DNA from: Methylobacterium sp. E-066
Lineage (GTDB): Bacteria; Pseudomonadota; Alphaproteobacteria; Rhizobiales; Beijerinckiaceae
DNA: 64,000 bases
Assembly (NCBI RefSeq): GCF_022829635.1
Contig: NZ_JAKSYO010000102.1
Location: 1 to 64,000 of the forward strand
Direction of reading: 5' to 3'
Numbering within the stretch: position 1 is the first letter of the stretch; each line of letters starts with the position of its first letter. Of the stretch, positions 1 through 7,886 are shown in pieces. Below the pieces are notes generated by a model, which was not told the origin of the DNA, made no database searches, and worked only from the letters and a program-made list of their open reading frames with translations. A program made the translations under genes and the position numbers.

Positions 1-191
1 GCGAGCCCCCGCGCCAGGCAATCCGCCTGTTTCTGGTTGTCGCCCTCCAGGCAGACCCGGTCACCGGGGCGGAGCACCGCCTCCAGCAGCTCGATGACGG
101 ACCCGGCCGGGACGACCTTGCCGTCGGCATGGGCGCGCCCCGCCTGGATGCGCGCATCGCGGGCCTGCCTCTCGCCGCGCCACTCTGTCAT
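1..191 (-). CDS. mdcA: malonate decarboxylase subunit alpha (5' end only)
   Basis: The reverse strand from an ATG at 191 reads without a stop to the window edge and gives the first 63 residues. They include KVVPAGSVIELLEAVLRPGD and VCLEGDNQKQADCLARGL. This matches my memory of the N-terminus of MdcA, the acyl-carrier-protein transferase subunit of biotin-independent malonate decarboxylase, which swaps acetyl for malonyl on the ACP subunit. The gene is divergent from madL and madM across a 225-bp gap, as expected for a malonate-use cluster. The rest of the mdc operon should lie beyond the left edge. Confidence rests on the EGDNQKQAD block and the neighbouring transporter genes. Confidence 0.82.
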   Translation of the reverse strand, partial: MTEWRGERQARDARIQAGRAHADGKVVPAGSVIELLEAVLRPGDRVCLEGDNQKQADCLARGL

Positions 192-266
192 CCGGCTGTC
201 TCCCTCGGTATGTGAGAGGCAGGATATGCCCGCCACCTTGCATTTTCAAAGCCGGTCTTATCACGG

Positions 267-280
267 TTTCGTATACGGGA
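267..280. promoter_or_regulatory. candidate operator for the malonate GntR regulator
   Basis: TTTCGTATACGGGA is centred on a perfect 8-bp palindrome CGTATACG between divergent mdcA and madL. FCD-type GntR regulators of malonate genes (MatR, MdcY) are reported to bind inverted repeats with a TGTA/TACA-like core. The position, dyad symmetry and a GntR gene at 1727 make this the best operator candidate. A weaker TGCATAC half site follows near 301. The assignment to this regulator is an inference. Confidence 0.45.
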
Positions 281-416
281 TTGCTGAAGTGTCAATATCC
301 TGCATACTGGTCAGCAATCAACACAGAACTGATTCGGGAAGGAAACACCCCATGCCGAGCGCGTCGAGACTGGCGTCGCCTTGCGCCGAGACTGGTCCTG
401 CCGGAGGGCGAGGCCG

Positions 417-854
417 ATGATCGTCCTGGGCGTCGCCCTCCTGGCCACGTGCACGCTGCTCGGCGTGTATCTCGGCGATCTCCTCGGCGTCGCGTTGGGG
501 GTGAAGGCCAATGTCGGCGGCGTCGGCATCGCCATGATCCTGCTGATCCTCGCCCGGCTCTGGCTGTCCCGCCGGGGCGGCCTGACCAAGGGCATCCAGT
601 TCGGCGTCGAGTTCTGGGCCGGCATGTACATCCCGATCGTGGTCGCCATGGCGGCCCAGCAGAACGTGGTTGCGGCGGTGAGCGGCGGCCCGATCGTGAT
701 CATCGCGGCCACCGGCTCCCTGGTCCTGTGCTTCGGCGCCGTGGCGCTGCTGAGCCGGATCGGCCGGCGCGACCCGGGCAGCCCGGACGTCGAGCATGGC
801 GGATCGGTGATCGGCGGCGAGGCCGATCCGGTGCCCGCCGGGAAGCAGGGGTGA
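417..854 (+). CDS. madL: malonate transporter subunit MadL
   Basis: This 145-residue, strongly hydrophobic protein has about four membrane segments (roughly residues 2-28, 35-50, 66-83 and 92-112) and a polar C-terminal tail. Features such as GVKANVGGVGIAM and EFWAGMYIPIVVAM match MadL, the small subunit of the two-part MadLM malonate carrier of the inner membrane. The ATG at 417 follows GGAGGGCGAGG at a good distance, so an upstream in-frame extension is not needed. It is followed five bases later by madM, so the two are almost certainly cotranscribed from the mdcA-madL gap. Confidence 0.88.
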   Translation: MIVLGVALLATCTLLGVYLGDLLGVALGVKANVGGVGIAMILLILARLWLSRRGGLTKGIQFGVEFWAGMYIPIVVAMAAQQNVVAAVSGGPIVIIAATGSLVLCFGAVALLSRIGRRDPGSPDVEHGGSVIGGEADPVPAGKQG

Positions 855-859
855 GCGCC

Positions 860-1642
860 ATGGAACTCGGACCTTACATCTGGCACGGCATCGAGCACGT
901 CTTCGTCGAGCAGAGCCTGGTGGCGGCCTTCGCTTTGGTCGGCGCCCTGATCCTGGTCTCCAACCTGGCAGCCAAACGCTTCACGAAGGGCCGCGTTCAC
1001 GGCTCGGCCATCGCGATCGTGCTGGGGCTGGTGCTCGCCTATGTCGGCGGGCTCTACACCGGCGGGAAGAAGGGCATCGCCGACATCCCGGCGCTGGCCG
1101 GGATCGGCCTGATGGGCGGGGCGATGCTGCGCGACTTCGCGATCGTCGCCACCGCCTTCGAGGTCGACGTGACCGAGGCCCGCCGGGCCGGGCTGATCGG
1201 CGTGCTGGCGCTGGCGCTCGGCACCATCATCCCGTTCCTCGTCGGCACGCTCACGGCGGTCGCGTTCGGCTATCACGACGCGGTCTCGATCACGACCATC
1301 GGGGCGGGCGCGATAACCTACATCGTCGGCCCGGTGACCGGGGCGGCGATCGGGGCGGATTCCACCGTCATGGCGCTGTCCATCGCCACCGGGGTGACCA
1401 AGGCCGTGATGGTGATGGTCGGCACGCCGCTGGTCGCCAAGCTGATCGGCCTCGACAACCCGCGCTCGGCCATGGCCTATGGCGGGCTGATGGGCACGGT
1501 GAGCGGCGTCGCCGGCGGCCTTGCGGCCACCGACCCGAAGCTCGTGCCCTACGGGGCGCTCACCGCCACCTTCCACACCGGTATCGGCTGCCTGGTCGGT
1601 CCCTCGATCTTCTACTTGACGGTGCGGGCGCTGGTCGGTTGA
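860..1642 (+). CDS. madM: malonate transporter subunit MadM
   Basis: This 260-residue integral membrane protein has at least seven hydrophobic stretches. Glycine-rich blocks such as IGAGAITYIVGPVTGAAIGAD and YGGLMGTVSGVAGGLAA are typical of MadM, the large subunit of the malonate:Na+ (or H+) symporter. It starts at an ATG preceded by GGAAGCAGGGG, five bases after madL. Together MadL and MadM import malonate for the decarboxylase started by mdcA on the other strand. A longer reading frame runs upstream in this frame through madL, but that part is antisense-free GC-rich shadow and not protein-like. Confidence 0.9.
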   Translation: MELGPYIWHGIEHVFVEQSLVAAFALVGALILVSNLAAKRFTKGRVHGSAIAIVLGLVLAYVGGLYTGGKKGIADIPALAGIGLMGGAMLRDFAIVATAFEVDVTEARRAGLIGVLALALGTIIPFLVGTLTAVAFGYHDAVSITTIGAGAITYIVGPVTGAAIGADSTVMALSIATGVTKAVMVMVGTPLVAKLIGLDNPRSAMAYGGLMGTVSGVAGGLAATDPKLVPYGALTATFHTGIGCLVGPSIFYLTVRALVG

Positions 1643-1726
1643 GCGTTCCGAAGCGCTCGCCGCCGAAGTGGATACCGGTTCGGCGTCAGCGAGCGCGCCC
1701 GATCTGAAGGGGCGCGGGACCAGTTG

Positions 1727-2398
1727 ATGCACGGCGACATCCAGACGATCGACAGTGGTCTGCTCTCGGACCGGATCCGCAACGCGCTGACCGACGCGAT
1801 CACCTCGGGCGAACTCCCGGCCGGGACGGCCCTGGACGAGCAGAACCTCGCCCAGCGCTACGGCGCCTCGCGCACCCCGGTGCGGGAGGCCCTGCGCCAG
1901 CTCGCGGCCTCGGGGCTGGTCGAGATCCGGCCCCGCCGGGGCGTGGTGGTGGCCCGGCTGACGCCCGAGCGCATCGCCGACATGTTCGAGACCACCGCGG
2001 AGATCGAGGCGCTCTGCGCCCGGCTCGCGACCTACCGGATGACGCCGCTGGAGCGCGGCCGGCTGATGGACCTCCACGCGGATTCCGCCGCCGCCGTGGA
2101 GGCCGGGGATGTGGACGCCTACGACCGGCTCAACCGCGCCTTCCACGAGGCGCTCTACGCGGCGACCCATAACGGCTTCATGGCCGAGCAGGCCCTGGCG
2201 ATCCGCGAGCGCCTGGCCGCCTTCCGCCGGACCCAGCTCCGCCACGCCGACCGGATCCGCCGGTCTTGGGACGAGCACGGCGAGATTCTGTCGGCCATCG
2301 CCGAGGGCGACGGTGAGCTGGCCGCCCGGCGGATGCGGGCGCATATGCTGCGAGCCGCGGCGGCGTTGGGGCGGTTTATTGCGGATACGGTTGGTTGA
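1727..2398 (+). CDS. GntR-family (FCD) transcriptional regulator, probable malonate regulator
   Basis: The 223-residue protein has an N-terminal winged helix-turn-helix (residues about 10-75, with YGASRTPVREALRQLAASGL and RRGVVVA) and an all-helical FCD ligand domain. FCD metal or ligand residues are visible in the stretch RAFHEALY, in the R-x-x-x-DEH region and in the final MRAHM segment. It follows madM by 84 bp on the same strand. FCD regulators such as MatR and MdcY control malonate genes by responding to malonate or malonyl-CoA, so this gene is likely the local regulator. A TTG three bases upstream is possible, but the ATG is preferred. Confidence 0.85.
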   Translation: MHGDIQTIDSGLLSDRIRNALTDAITSGELPAGTALDEQNLAQRYGASRTPVREALRQLAASGLVEIRPRRGVVVARLTPERIADMFETTAEIEALCARLATYRMTPLERGRLMDLHADSAAAVEAGDVDAYDRLNRAFHEALYAATHNGFMAEQALAIRERLAAFRRTQLRHADRIRRSWDEHGEILSAIAEGDGELAARRMRAHMLRAAAALGRFIADTVG

Positions 2399-2597
2399 GG
2401 GGAAAGTGGGACGTCAGTGTCCGGTTCTATCCCGATCTGTCCGCCTCAACTGCTGCTATCCGCTGACTGCCGTTTCATTCCAGCGACGCCTTCGCCGCTA
2501 ACAGGCAATCACTCACGCGCAAACATTAAGAGTGGCTTCGGATATCGCCTGCAGTACAACAGCGCCGGCCAGATTTTGAGTGAGGCGCACGATAGGC
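2399..2597. other. leader region of the RT island
   Basis: These 199 bases separate the regulator gene from the reverse transcriptase. Base composition drops from GC-rich at the left to AT-rich at the right, so a boundary of the acquired segment probably lies here. No convincing protein is present. Some defence RTs need an adjacent structured RNA; this gap and the AT-rich 139 bases after 4971 are the places to look. I cannot recognise an msr/msd-like fold by eye. Confidence 0.35.
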
Positions 2598-4229
2598 ATG
2601 ATTGAAATAAATCAAAATCATTTCTTCCGTGCGGCTGTAGAGATTGGCCAAAGCGGGGAAAACGACACGCTTCCTTACGATATAGATGCAGCGTTTATCA
2701 AAGAAAAAGCTGAAGATCTATCAAGTATTTGTGTCAATTTATTTAAGGCAATAGAAAGCGGCGCTGTTGGAAAGCCAACTGTGTTCATGAACGGACTGAC
2801 TGTCCCGTCAGAGCGACTATTAGTTCCTTCAGGATCGCATGGTTTTCGCATCACCGCAAAAATACATCCATTTTGGAATCTTTATTTAAATGGTCTCGGA
2901 TTGGCAATCGCAGAGGCTAATGAACGCAATCGAAGCTCGCGCGTACATTCTTACCGACTTGGCGGCGAAGGAGTAGATTTTTTTGATCGCAAAAAATCTT
3001 GGCGGACATATAAAGAGGCAACAATAAATGAGAGTATACTGACGGACACCGATGCCATCGTTATTCAAACCGATATCGCGAGTTTCTATGAGCATATCTA
3101 TCACCACAGGCTTGAAAATGTTATCAGAGATTTGGATTTAGAAAACTCAACAATTGCAATGCAAATCGACCGCATTTTAAGTAAGTTGGCGGCCGGTCGT
3201 TCATTTGGCCTACCAGTCGGCGGTCAATGCGCTCGTGTGCTTGCGGAAGTCATGATGACTCCGATAGATCGATCTCTTTCCGATGCCGGCATCATATGGC
3301 ATCGATATGTAGATGATTTTACTTTAATTTGTAGCTCTCAACAGGATGGCTACAAGGCGTTATCCGTACTGTCGCACGCTCTTGCAGACTATGGATTGTC
3401 GTTAAATCGAAGCAAAACAAGTTTTTTAAGTGCTAAGCATTATAAAGATTTCGTTTCGGCTCAGTTAGGCAATGGGGACGACGCAAGCTCTGCTCTTCGT
3501 GAATTGGACCTACATTTCGATCCGTACTCTGACAATGCTAGAGCCGAATACACCAAGCTAAAAATGTCATTTAGTTCAATAGATATTTCCTTTTTGTTGG
3601 ATCTAGAGATTGAGAAATCTCACCCCGATGCTTTTGTTGTAGCGCAAATCGGCCGAGCGCTTAAGTTTCAAGAACCCAAGATAGCAGAGCAACTTTGCGT
3701 CACCCTCTTAGATCCAAATAATTTGGATGCGTTCAGAGCATCTTGGTCAAAAATTATGCGTGGAGTTTATGCCGTCCGCTCCAGCTCTGAATTCGAGTCT
3801 ATTTTTTCAATACTAGATGTGCTGCTTGATGCAATACCAGATCGTGCGGCTCATCTCTTGGTCCCAGAAGCTAATATCCTACACTATTTACGCGCCATTC
3901 GGTTTGCGCGGACCGAAATGCGAGGAGCCTTCGTTAGGCAGGCCTATGATCGGACATCATCGCCAGCTGTAAAACGGGCATGCATTGATTGCTGGAGATA
4001 TTGGAAAGACCGAGCAAGTTTCAATCGATTGCGTAATAAATGGTCCAATTTGGCGCCAGACGAACAGCGAATGTTGTGGCTTGCCGCCGAAGCATTTGGA
4101 GACGAAGGCTCGAAGATGAGAGGCCAGTTGCGTGGTTCACTGATCGAATCCTGGCGTCTTGGCATTGAGAAAGACAAAAATCTCAGCTTCGCCTCCTGCT
4201 ATGAGGACTGGGTTCACAATGCCATTTAG
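2598..4229 (+). CDS. reverse transcriptase, UG/DRT (anti-phage) type, with helical C-terminal domain
   Basis: The 543-residue protein has an RT domain in roughly residues 70-290: motif A as TDIASFY (D159), motif B as GLPVGGQ (204-210), the catalytic YVDD (237-240, D239 and D240) and a following LNRSKT block (269-274). Residues from about 300 on contain no catalytic motif and look all-helical, as in Abi/UG reverse transcriptases rather than group II intron proteins (no maturase X or HNH). The gene is far more AT-rich than its neighbours: bases 3121-3180 hold 19 G+C and 3301-3360 hold 22. The next gene overlaps its end. The likely role is RNA-templated or template-free DNA synthesis in phage defence. 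The exact UG class cannot be assigned by eye. ATG at 2598 is preferred to a GTG at 2580 because of GAGG upstream. Confidence 0.88.
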   Translation: MIEINQNHFFRAAVEIGQSGENDTLPYDIDAAFIKEKAEDLSSICVNLFKAIESGAVGKPTVFMNGLTVPSERLLVPSGSHGFRITAKIHPFWNLYLNGLGLAIAEANERNRSSRVHSYRLGGEGVDFFDRKKSWRTYKEATINESILTDTDAIVIQTDIASFYEHIYHHRLENVIRDLDLENSTIAMQIDRILSKLAAGRSFGLPVGGQCARVLAEVMMTPIDRSLSDAGIIWHRYVDDFTLICSSQQDGYKALSVLSHALADYGLSLNRSKTSFLSAKHYKDFVSAQLGNGDDASSALRELDLHFDPYSDNARAEYTKLKMSFSSIDISFLLDLEIEKSHPDAFVVAQIGRALKFQEPKIAEQLCVTLLDPNNLDAFRASWSKIMRGVYAVRSSSEFESIFSILDVLLDAIPDRAAHLLVPEANILHYLRAIRFARTEMRGAFVRQAYDRTSSPAVKRACIDCWRYWKDRASFNRLRNKWSNLAPDEQRMLWLAAEAFGDEGSKMRGQLRGSLIESWRLGIEKDKNLSFASCYEDWVHNAI

Positions 4230-4971
4230 TCGACTTCCAAGGAGAGATCCGCGAACAGTAGCACGAGATATTCCGGGTGTTCTCGATGTTCTATTTCCGA
4301 GATTGACTGGTGGTTTGGTCAGATCGCTTAACAAGGAATCTTTTTCGTTTTCTGATATTGAAGCCGTTTCGGATGAACTGATCGGCAAAAGTCGACTTCA
4401 GAAAGCCATGCTGTTTGAATTGTCTATGGCTCGCGCCGAAAGTTTATTGCGCGGAGAGGCTCCGAGCGACTGGGACGAATGCCTTCGGATAGCCTCATCG
4501 CGTCAGAAGCAGCATTACGATGCTAAAATACCCGATAAATTGAGTCGATATGATATCGAAGTAGCGGACCATGCCGCATCTAACCTAATCGTCATGCTAA
4601 AAAGCATACAAATGCAGTGTCCCAATCTACCCTTGGAGCACGGTCCTCTCATTCCAGGTCTTGGATGGATAGCGTCGGGCCGGGGTGACTTCGCAATTGG
4701 CTCTATGCTTATTGAAGTCAAACATACAGAAGAGAATTTCAGGTCCGGCGATTTCCGTCAAGTATTAATGTATTGGCTTCTAAAATATGCCAAATCCGTC
4801 GAAGACAATGATTCTATTTGGTCGGAAATATTGCTTCTCAATCCGCGTCGAAATTCAGCACTCAGAATTAAATATGAATATTTAATTCGATCTGCTTCGG
4901 CAGGATTAAATCGAATTGAGTTGGTCGAACTCTTGCGATCTGCAGCGGTGCAGGAGGTCGCTCGCAGGTGA
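4219..4971 (+). CDS. PD-(D/E)XK-like nuclease partner of the RT
   Basis: This 250-residue protein has no family I can name. It carries a clear PD-(D/E)XK-type core: GRGDF (D157), a beta strand ending in LIEVKHT (E166, K168), and RQVLMY (Q181, Y185) resembling the QxxxY motif of RecB-like nucleases. The N-terminal 130 residues are mostly helical. The ATG at 4219 overlaps the RT stop by 11 bases (an ATG at 4201 is also possible), so translation is probably coupled. Composition is AT-rich like the RT. I infer a two-gene effector system in which the RT senses or produces nucleic acid and this protein cuts DNA. It could instead be a DNA-binding protein with a nuclease fold. Confidence 0.72.
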   Translation: MPFSRLPRRDPRTVARDIPGVLDVLFPRLTGGLVRSLNKESFSFSDIEAVSDELIGKSRLQKAMLFELSMARAESLLRGEAPSDWDECLRIASSRQKQHYDAKIPDKLSRYDIEVADHAASNLIVMLKSIQMQCPNLPLEHGPLIPGLGWIASGRGDFAIGSMLIEVKHTEENFRSGDFRQVLMYWLLKYAKSVEDNDSIWSEILLLNPRRNSALRIKYEYLIRSASAGLNRIELVELLRSAAVQEVARR

Positions 4972-5110
4972 TGCTAGAAAAATTACGAGCAATATTATCG
5001 AATATGACTAATATTTTGAAATCGTATTGTTATCGAACGCCTCCAATAGCATCTTTCATGTTGGTAACTATTGATACCGCCAATTGTCCGACGTCCACTG
5101 CCAATCCTCC

Positions 5111-5506
5111 TCACACCACCTCCTGAGCCACCCCACCCTTCCCCACTCCGCTCCCACCCAGCGAATCCGCCAGCTTGCCAATCCGCTCGGCCGCTCGCCC
5201 AATCCCATCAGCAGCGCGGGAGGCGTCCTCGGCGCGGCTGCGCTCGGCGGCCTCGGCGGTCTTGCGCAGCTCGGCCGTCTCGGCCTCCAGGGCGGCGAAG
5301 CGGGTGCGCAGCTCGGCCAGCTCGTCGGCGATGGTCAGGGCGGCCATCACCTGCAGGCGCATGTCGCCGATCTCGCCAAAGCTCTGGCGCATCTCGCCGA
5401 TGCGCGTCCCAAAGCTCTCGGCGAGCCCGGTGAGATGGGCCTCCTCGCCGGCGCCGCAGGCCATGCGGTAGAGCTTTCCGTCGATGGTCACGTTGATCTG
5501 GGGCAA
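5111..5506 (-). CDS. zapA: cell division protein ZapA
   Basis: The 131-residue protein begins MPQINVTIDGKLYRMACGAGEE, the beta-strand start of ZapA, and continues with FGTRIGEMRQSFGEIGDMRLQVMAALTIADEL, then a coiled coil to about residue 110. ZapA tetramers bundle FtsZ filaments at midcell. The start is a TTG at 5506 preceded by GGAG at the right distance; no better start keeps the conserved N-terminus. It is downstream of DUF4164 on the same strand, a common Rhizobiales order. The AT-rich RT island ends about 140 bases beyond its stop. Confidence 0.87.
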   Translation of the reverse strand: MPQINVTIDGKLYRMACGAGEEAHLTGLAESFGTRIGEMRQSFGEIGDMRLQVMAALTIADELAELRTRFAALEAETAELRKTAEAAERSRAEDASRAADGIGRAAERIGKLADSLGGSGVGKGGVAQEVV

Positions 5507-5544
5507 GGATCGCTCCGAGGGACGGCTTTGCGTGAGGGAGGCGG

Positions 5545-5835
5545 TCAGGCGCGGCCGAGGACGCCCTGCACCGTCTCGATCGCGCGGTCGAGCCTCTGGC
5601 CGACCGCGCCGGTCGTGGCCTCGACATCGGCGAGATGGGCGCTCGCCGCGTCGAGGGCGGCGGCGAGGCGCGCCCGGTCCTCGTCCATCAGCGCCAGCTC
5701 GGCATCCCGGTCGTCCGGCTCGGCCTCGGCCTCCAGGCGGCGGGCCACGACCGCGTCCAGGCGGGCCAGCGCGGCGTCGAGCCGGGCGAAGGCGTCGTCG
5801 ATCGGGCGCGTCGTCTCTGTGCTGTCGTCGGCCAT
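5545..5835 (-). CDS. DUF4164 small coiled-coil protein
   Basis: A 96-residue acidic, alanine-rich, helical protein with heptad-like spacing (DAFARLDAALARLDAVVARRLEAE) that fits DUF4164, a family found next to zapA in Rhizobiales. It lies 38 bases upstream of zapA and is probably cotranscribed with it. Function is unknown; a role in cell division or as a coiled-coil scaffold is only suggested by the location. Confidence 0.75.
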   Translation of the reverse strand: MADDSTETTRPIDDAFARLDAALARLDAVVARRLEAEAEPDDRDAELALMDEDRARLAAALDAASAHLADVEATTGAVGQRLDRAIETVQGVLGRA

Positions 5836-6320
5836 GGGGCTCCGCTCGCCGCACGCATCGTCCCGAAACGGGGTGGCCGGCGTCCGGGCGACGTCGATGC
5901 TTCAGGGCTGCAAGTTTCGGCCGGATGGGCCGGGAATGCCAGTCCGAAATGTCGGTGCGCGCGCAATCCCCCGCGGCTCAGCAATCGCCAACGCCCGCAT
6001 CTATTTATTGGATGTGGGATACCGCCATGTTTGTCACGCGCGTGCGTTTGACAGGTGGAGACGCCATGTTAGACAGCCGCGCGCTCTCGAAAGGGTCCGC
6101 AAAAGACATGCCGGATGGCCGGTCCGTGACAGTCCCGAGGCCCCAGCCGCCACCGTCGGACCCGACGCGTGAGGGCAGCGGAGCCCGGCCTCTCCCGGCC
6201 CGGTTCATCGCAGGTTCAAACCCGCCCGCCCAGATCCGCCCGGTCGGCCTGGAGGCGGGCCAGCCGAGACCGTTCTGCGGGTCCGGCGCGCGGTGAGCCG
6301 CATCAGGAAGGAGTGACGCC
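5836..6320. other. 485-bp non-coding region between DUF4164 and gap
   Basis: This is the divergent promoter region of DUF4164/zapA (minus) and gap (plus). A perfect TTGACA occurs at 6048-6053, with TTAGAC 15 bases later, a weak match for a sigma-70-type -10. No protein-like frame is present. In several Rhizobiales a transketolase gene sits between zapA/DUF4164 and gap; none is here. No tRNA or 6S RNA could be recognised. Confidence 0.4.
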
Positions 6321-7325
6321 GTGACGAAGGTTGCCATCAACGGGTTCGGACGCATCGGCCGCAACGTCCTGCGCGCGATCGCGGAAGCCGGCCGGACCGA
6401 CATCGAGGTCGTGGCGATCAACGATCTCGGCCCGGTGGAGACCAACGCCCACCTGCTCCGCTTCGATTCCGTGCACGGCCGGTTCCCCGGCGAGGTCGCG
6501 GTGGATGGCGAGTTCCTGGCGGTCAACGGCCGGCGCATCAAGGTCACGGCCGTGCGCAACCCGGCCGAGCTGCCGCACCGCGATCTCGGCGTCGACATCG
6601 CGCTGGAATGCACCGGCATCTTCACGTCGAAGGACAAGGCCAAGGCCCATCTCGACGCCGGCGCCAAGCGCGTCCTGGTCTCGGCCCCGGCCGACGGCGC
6701 CGACCTGACCGTGGTCTACGGCGTCAACCACGACAAGCTCACCGCCGAGCATCTCGTCGTCTCGAACGCCTCCTGCACCACCAACTGCCTGGCGCCTGTC
6801 GCCCAGGTGCTGGACGCGGCCGTGGGCATCGAGCGCGGCTTCATGACCACGATCCACTCCTACACCAACGACCAGCCGTCGCTGGACCAGATGCACAAGG
6901 ATCTCTACCGGGGCCGCGCCGCCGCGCTCTCGATGATCCCGACCTCGACCGGCGCCGCCAAGGCCGTCGGCCTGGTGCTGCCGGAGCTGAAGGGCAAGCT
7001 CGACGGCACCGCGATCCGCGTGCCGACCCCGAACGTCTCGGCGGTGGATCTGGTGTTCACGGCCAAGCGCGCCACCTCGGTCCAGGAGATCAACGACGCG
7101 ATCAAGGCCGCCGCCGCGGGCCCGCTCAAGGGCGTGCTCGGCGTGACCGACCGGCCGAACGTCTCGATCGACTTCAACCACGACCCGCACTCGTCCACCT
7201 TCCACCTCGACCAGACCAAGGTCATGGACGGCACCTTCGTGCGCATCCTGTCCTGGTACGACAACGAGTGGGGCTTCTCGAACCGCATGGCCGACACCGC
7301 CGTGGCGATGGCCAAGCTCATCTAA
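6321..7325 (+). CDS. gap: glyceraldehyde-3-phosphate dehydrogenase, type I
   Basis: This 334-residue protein has an N-terminal NAD-binding fold ([22 protein letters not shown]), the catalytic [12 protein letters not shown] (Cys about 151), His in [10 protein letters not shown], and the C-terminal [12 protein letters not shown]. It interconverts glyceraldehyde 3-phosphate and 1,3-bisphosphoglycerate in the cytoplasm. The GTG start follows a strong GGAAGGAG. It leads a gap-pgk-fba cluster on one strand, but a strong hairpin right after its stop suggests it is also made as a single-gene transcript. Confidence 0.97.
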   Translation: MTKVAINGFGRIGRNVLRAIAEAGRTDIEVVAINDLGPVETNAHLLRFDSVHGRFPGEVAVDGEFLAVNGRRIKVTAVRNPAELPHRDLGVDIALECTGIFTSKDKAKAHLDAGAKRVLVSAPADGADLTVVYGVNHDKLTAEHLVVSNASCTTNCLAPVAQVLDAAVGIERGFMTTIHSYTNDQPSLDQMHKDLYRGRAAALSMIPTSTGAAKAVGLVLPELKGKLDGTAIRVPTPNVSAVDLVFTAKRATSVQEINDAIKAAAAGPLKGVLGVTDRPNVSIDFNHDPHSSTFHLDQTKVMDGTFVRILSWYDNEWGFSNRMADTAVAMAKLI

Positions 7326-7334
7326 AGAACCTGC

Positions 7335-7371
7335 CGCCCGCCGGCCCTGAGAGGGTCGGCGGGCGTTTCTT
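7335..7371 (+). terminator. factor-independent terminator after gap
   Basis: A 13-bp stem (7335-7347 with 7353-7365, one G-U pair) with a short loop is followed by TTTCTT. It begins ten bases after the gap stop, so at least part of transcription ends before the next gene. Confidence 0.8.
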
Positions 7372-7412
7372 CGACCGAACGGCTCAACCTCGAACCAGGG
7401 GATCATCCCGGG

Positions 7413-7871
7413 ATGACCGACGCTTCGCAGGGCACGTCGAGCGGACAGGGCGCCATTGTGACGCCCACGCCGAAACCCGTAGCGCCCCCGCCGGCCGCGG
7501 CTCCGGTCGCCACGACGCCGTCGCAGGGGCTGCCGGCCAGCCACCTCATCGACCAGCTCGCGCGCATCGAGGACAAGTGCTCGCGGATCGAGGACAAGTA
7601 CGCCCGCTCCGAAGCTTTGCTGTCGCGGGTCGAGGACAAGGTCGAGATCGCCTCCAACCGGATGAACGAATCCGCCCGGCAATCCGACCTGGCCGCCCTG
7701 CGCACCGAGATGCGCGGGCTCGCCGACCGCACCCGGCGGCTGCCCGGAACCGGCGCCCTGGTGCTCACCGCCGTGATCACTGCAATCCTCACCGTCGTGC
7801 TGATGGTCGCGGTGCAGCGCCTGAACCTCGATCGCCTGATCCCGGCGCCGCCCGCCACCACCGCCCAGTAA
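7413..7871 (+). CDS. membrane-anchored coiled-coil protein of unknown function
   Basis: A 152-residue protein: proline/alanine-rich N-terminus (1-45), a charged helix of repeated RIEDK/RVEDK heptads (about 46-110), one membrane helix (about 115-137, GALVLTAVITAILTVVLMV) and a short proline-rich tail. Topology suggests a tail-anchored cytoplasmic coiled coil. It sits between gap and pgk, 15 bases before pgk, which supports cotranscription. I recognise no family. A link to glycolysis is not shown by anything but position. Confidence 0.68.
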   Translation: MTDASQGTSSGQGAIVTPTPKPVAPPPAAAPVATTPSQGLPASHLIDQLARIEDKCSRIEDKYARSEALLSRVEDKVEIASNRMNESARQSDLAALRTEMRGLADRTRRLPGTGALVLTAVITAILTVVLMVAVQRLNLDRLIPAPPATTAQ

Positions 7872-7886
7872 TCGCAACAGGACCGC

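Noticed and set aside
212..1642. A longer start for madM from 212
   Set aside because: The extra residues run through madL and are Arg/Gly/Pro-rich; the ATG at 860 has a good ribosome site.
2580..2597. GTG at 2580 as the RT start
   Set aside because: No ribosome site before it; ATG at 2598 is better placed after GAGG.
2399..2597. A retron msr/msd for the RT
   Set aside because: No clear inverted-repeat pair a1/a2 or priming guanosine region was visible, and the RT lacks the retron-typical signatures.
2408..5105. GACGTC near both ends of the RT island as attachment-site repeats
   Set aside because: Only a six-base palindrome is shared and flanking bases differ; too short to support site-specific integration.
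5084..6172. A 362-codon plus-strand frame across zapA and DUF4164
   Set aside because: Opposes two genes with family-level matches; composition is shadow-like.
6210..6226. A tRNA T-loop-like GGTTCAAACCC
   Set aside because: The arms beside it do not pair as a T stem, and no acceptor or anticodon arm is present.
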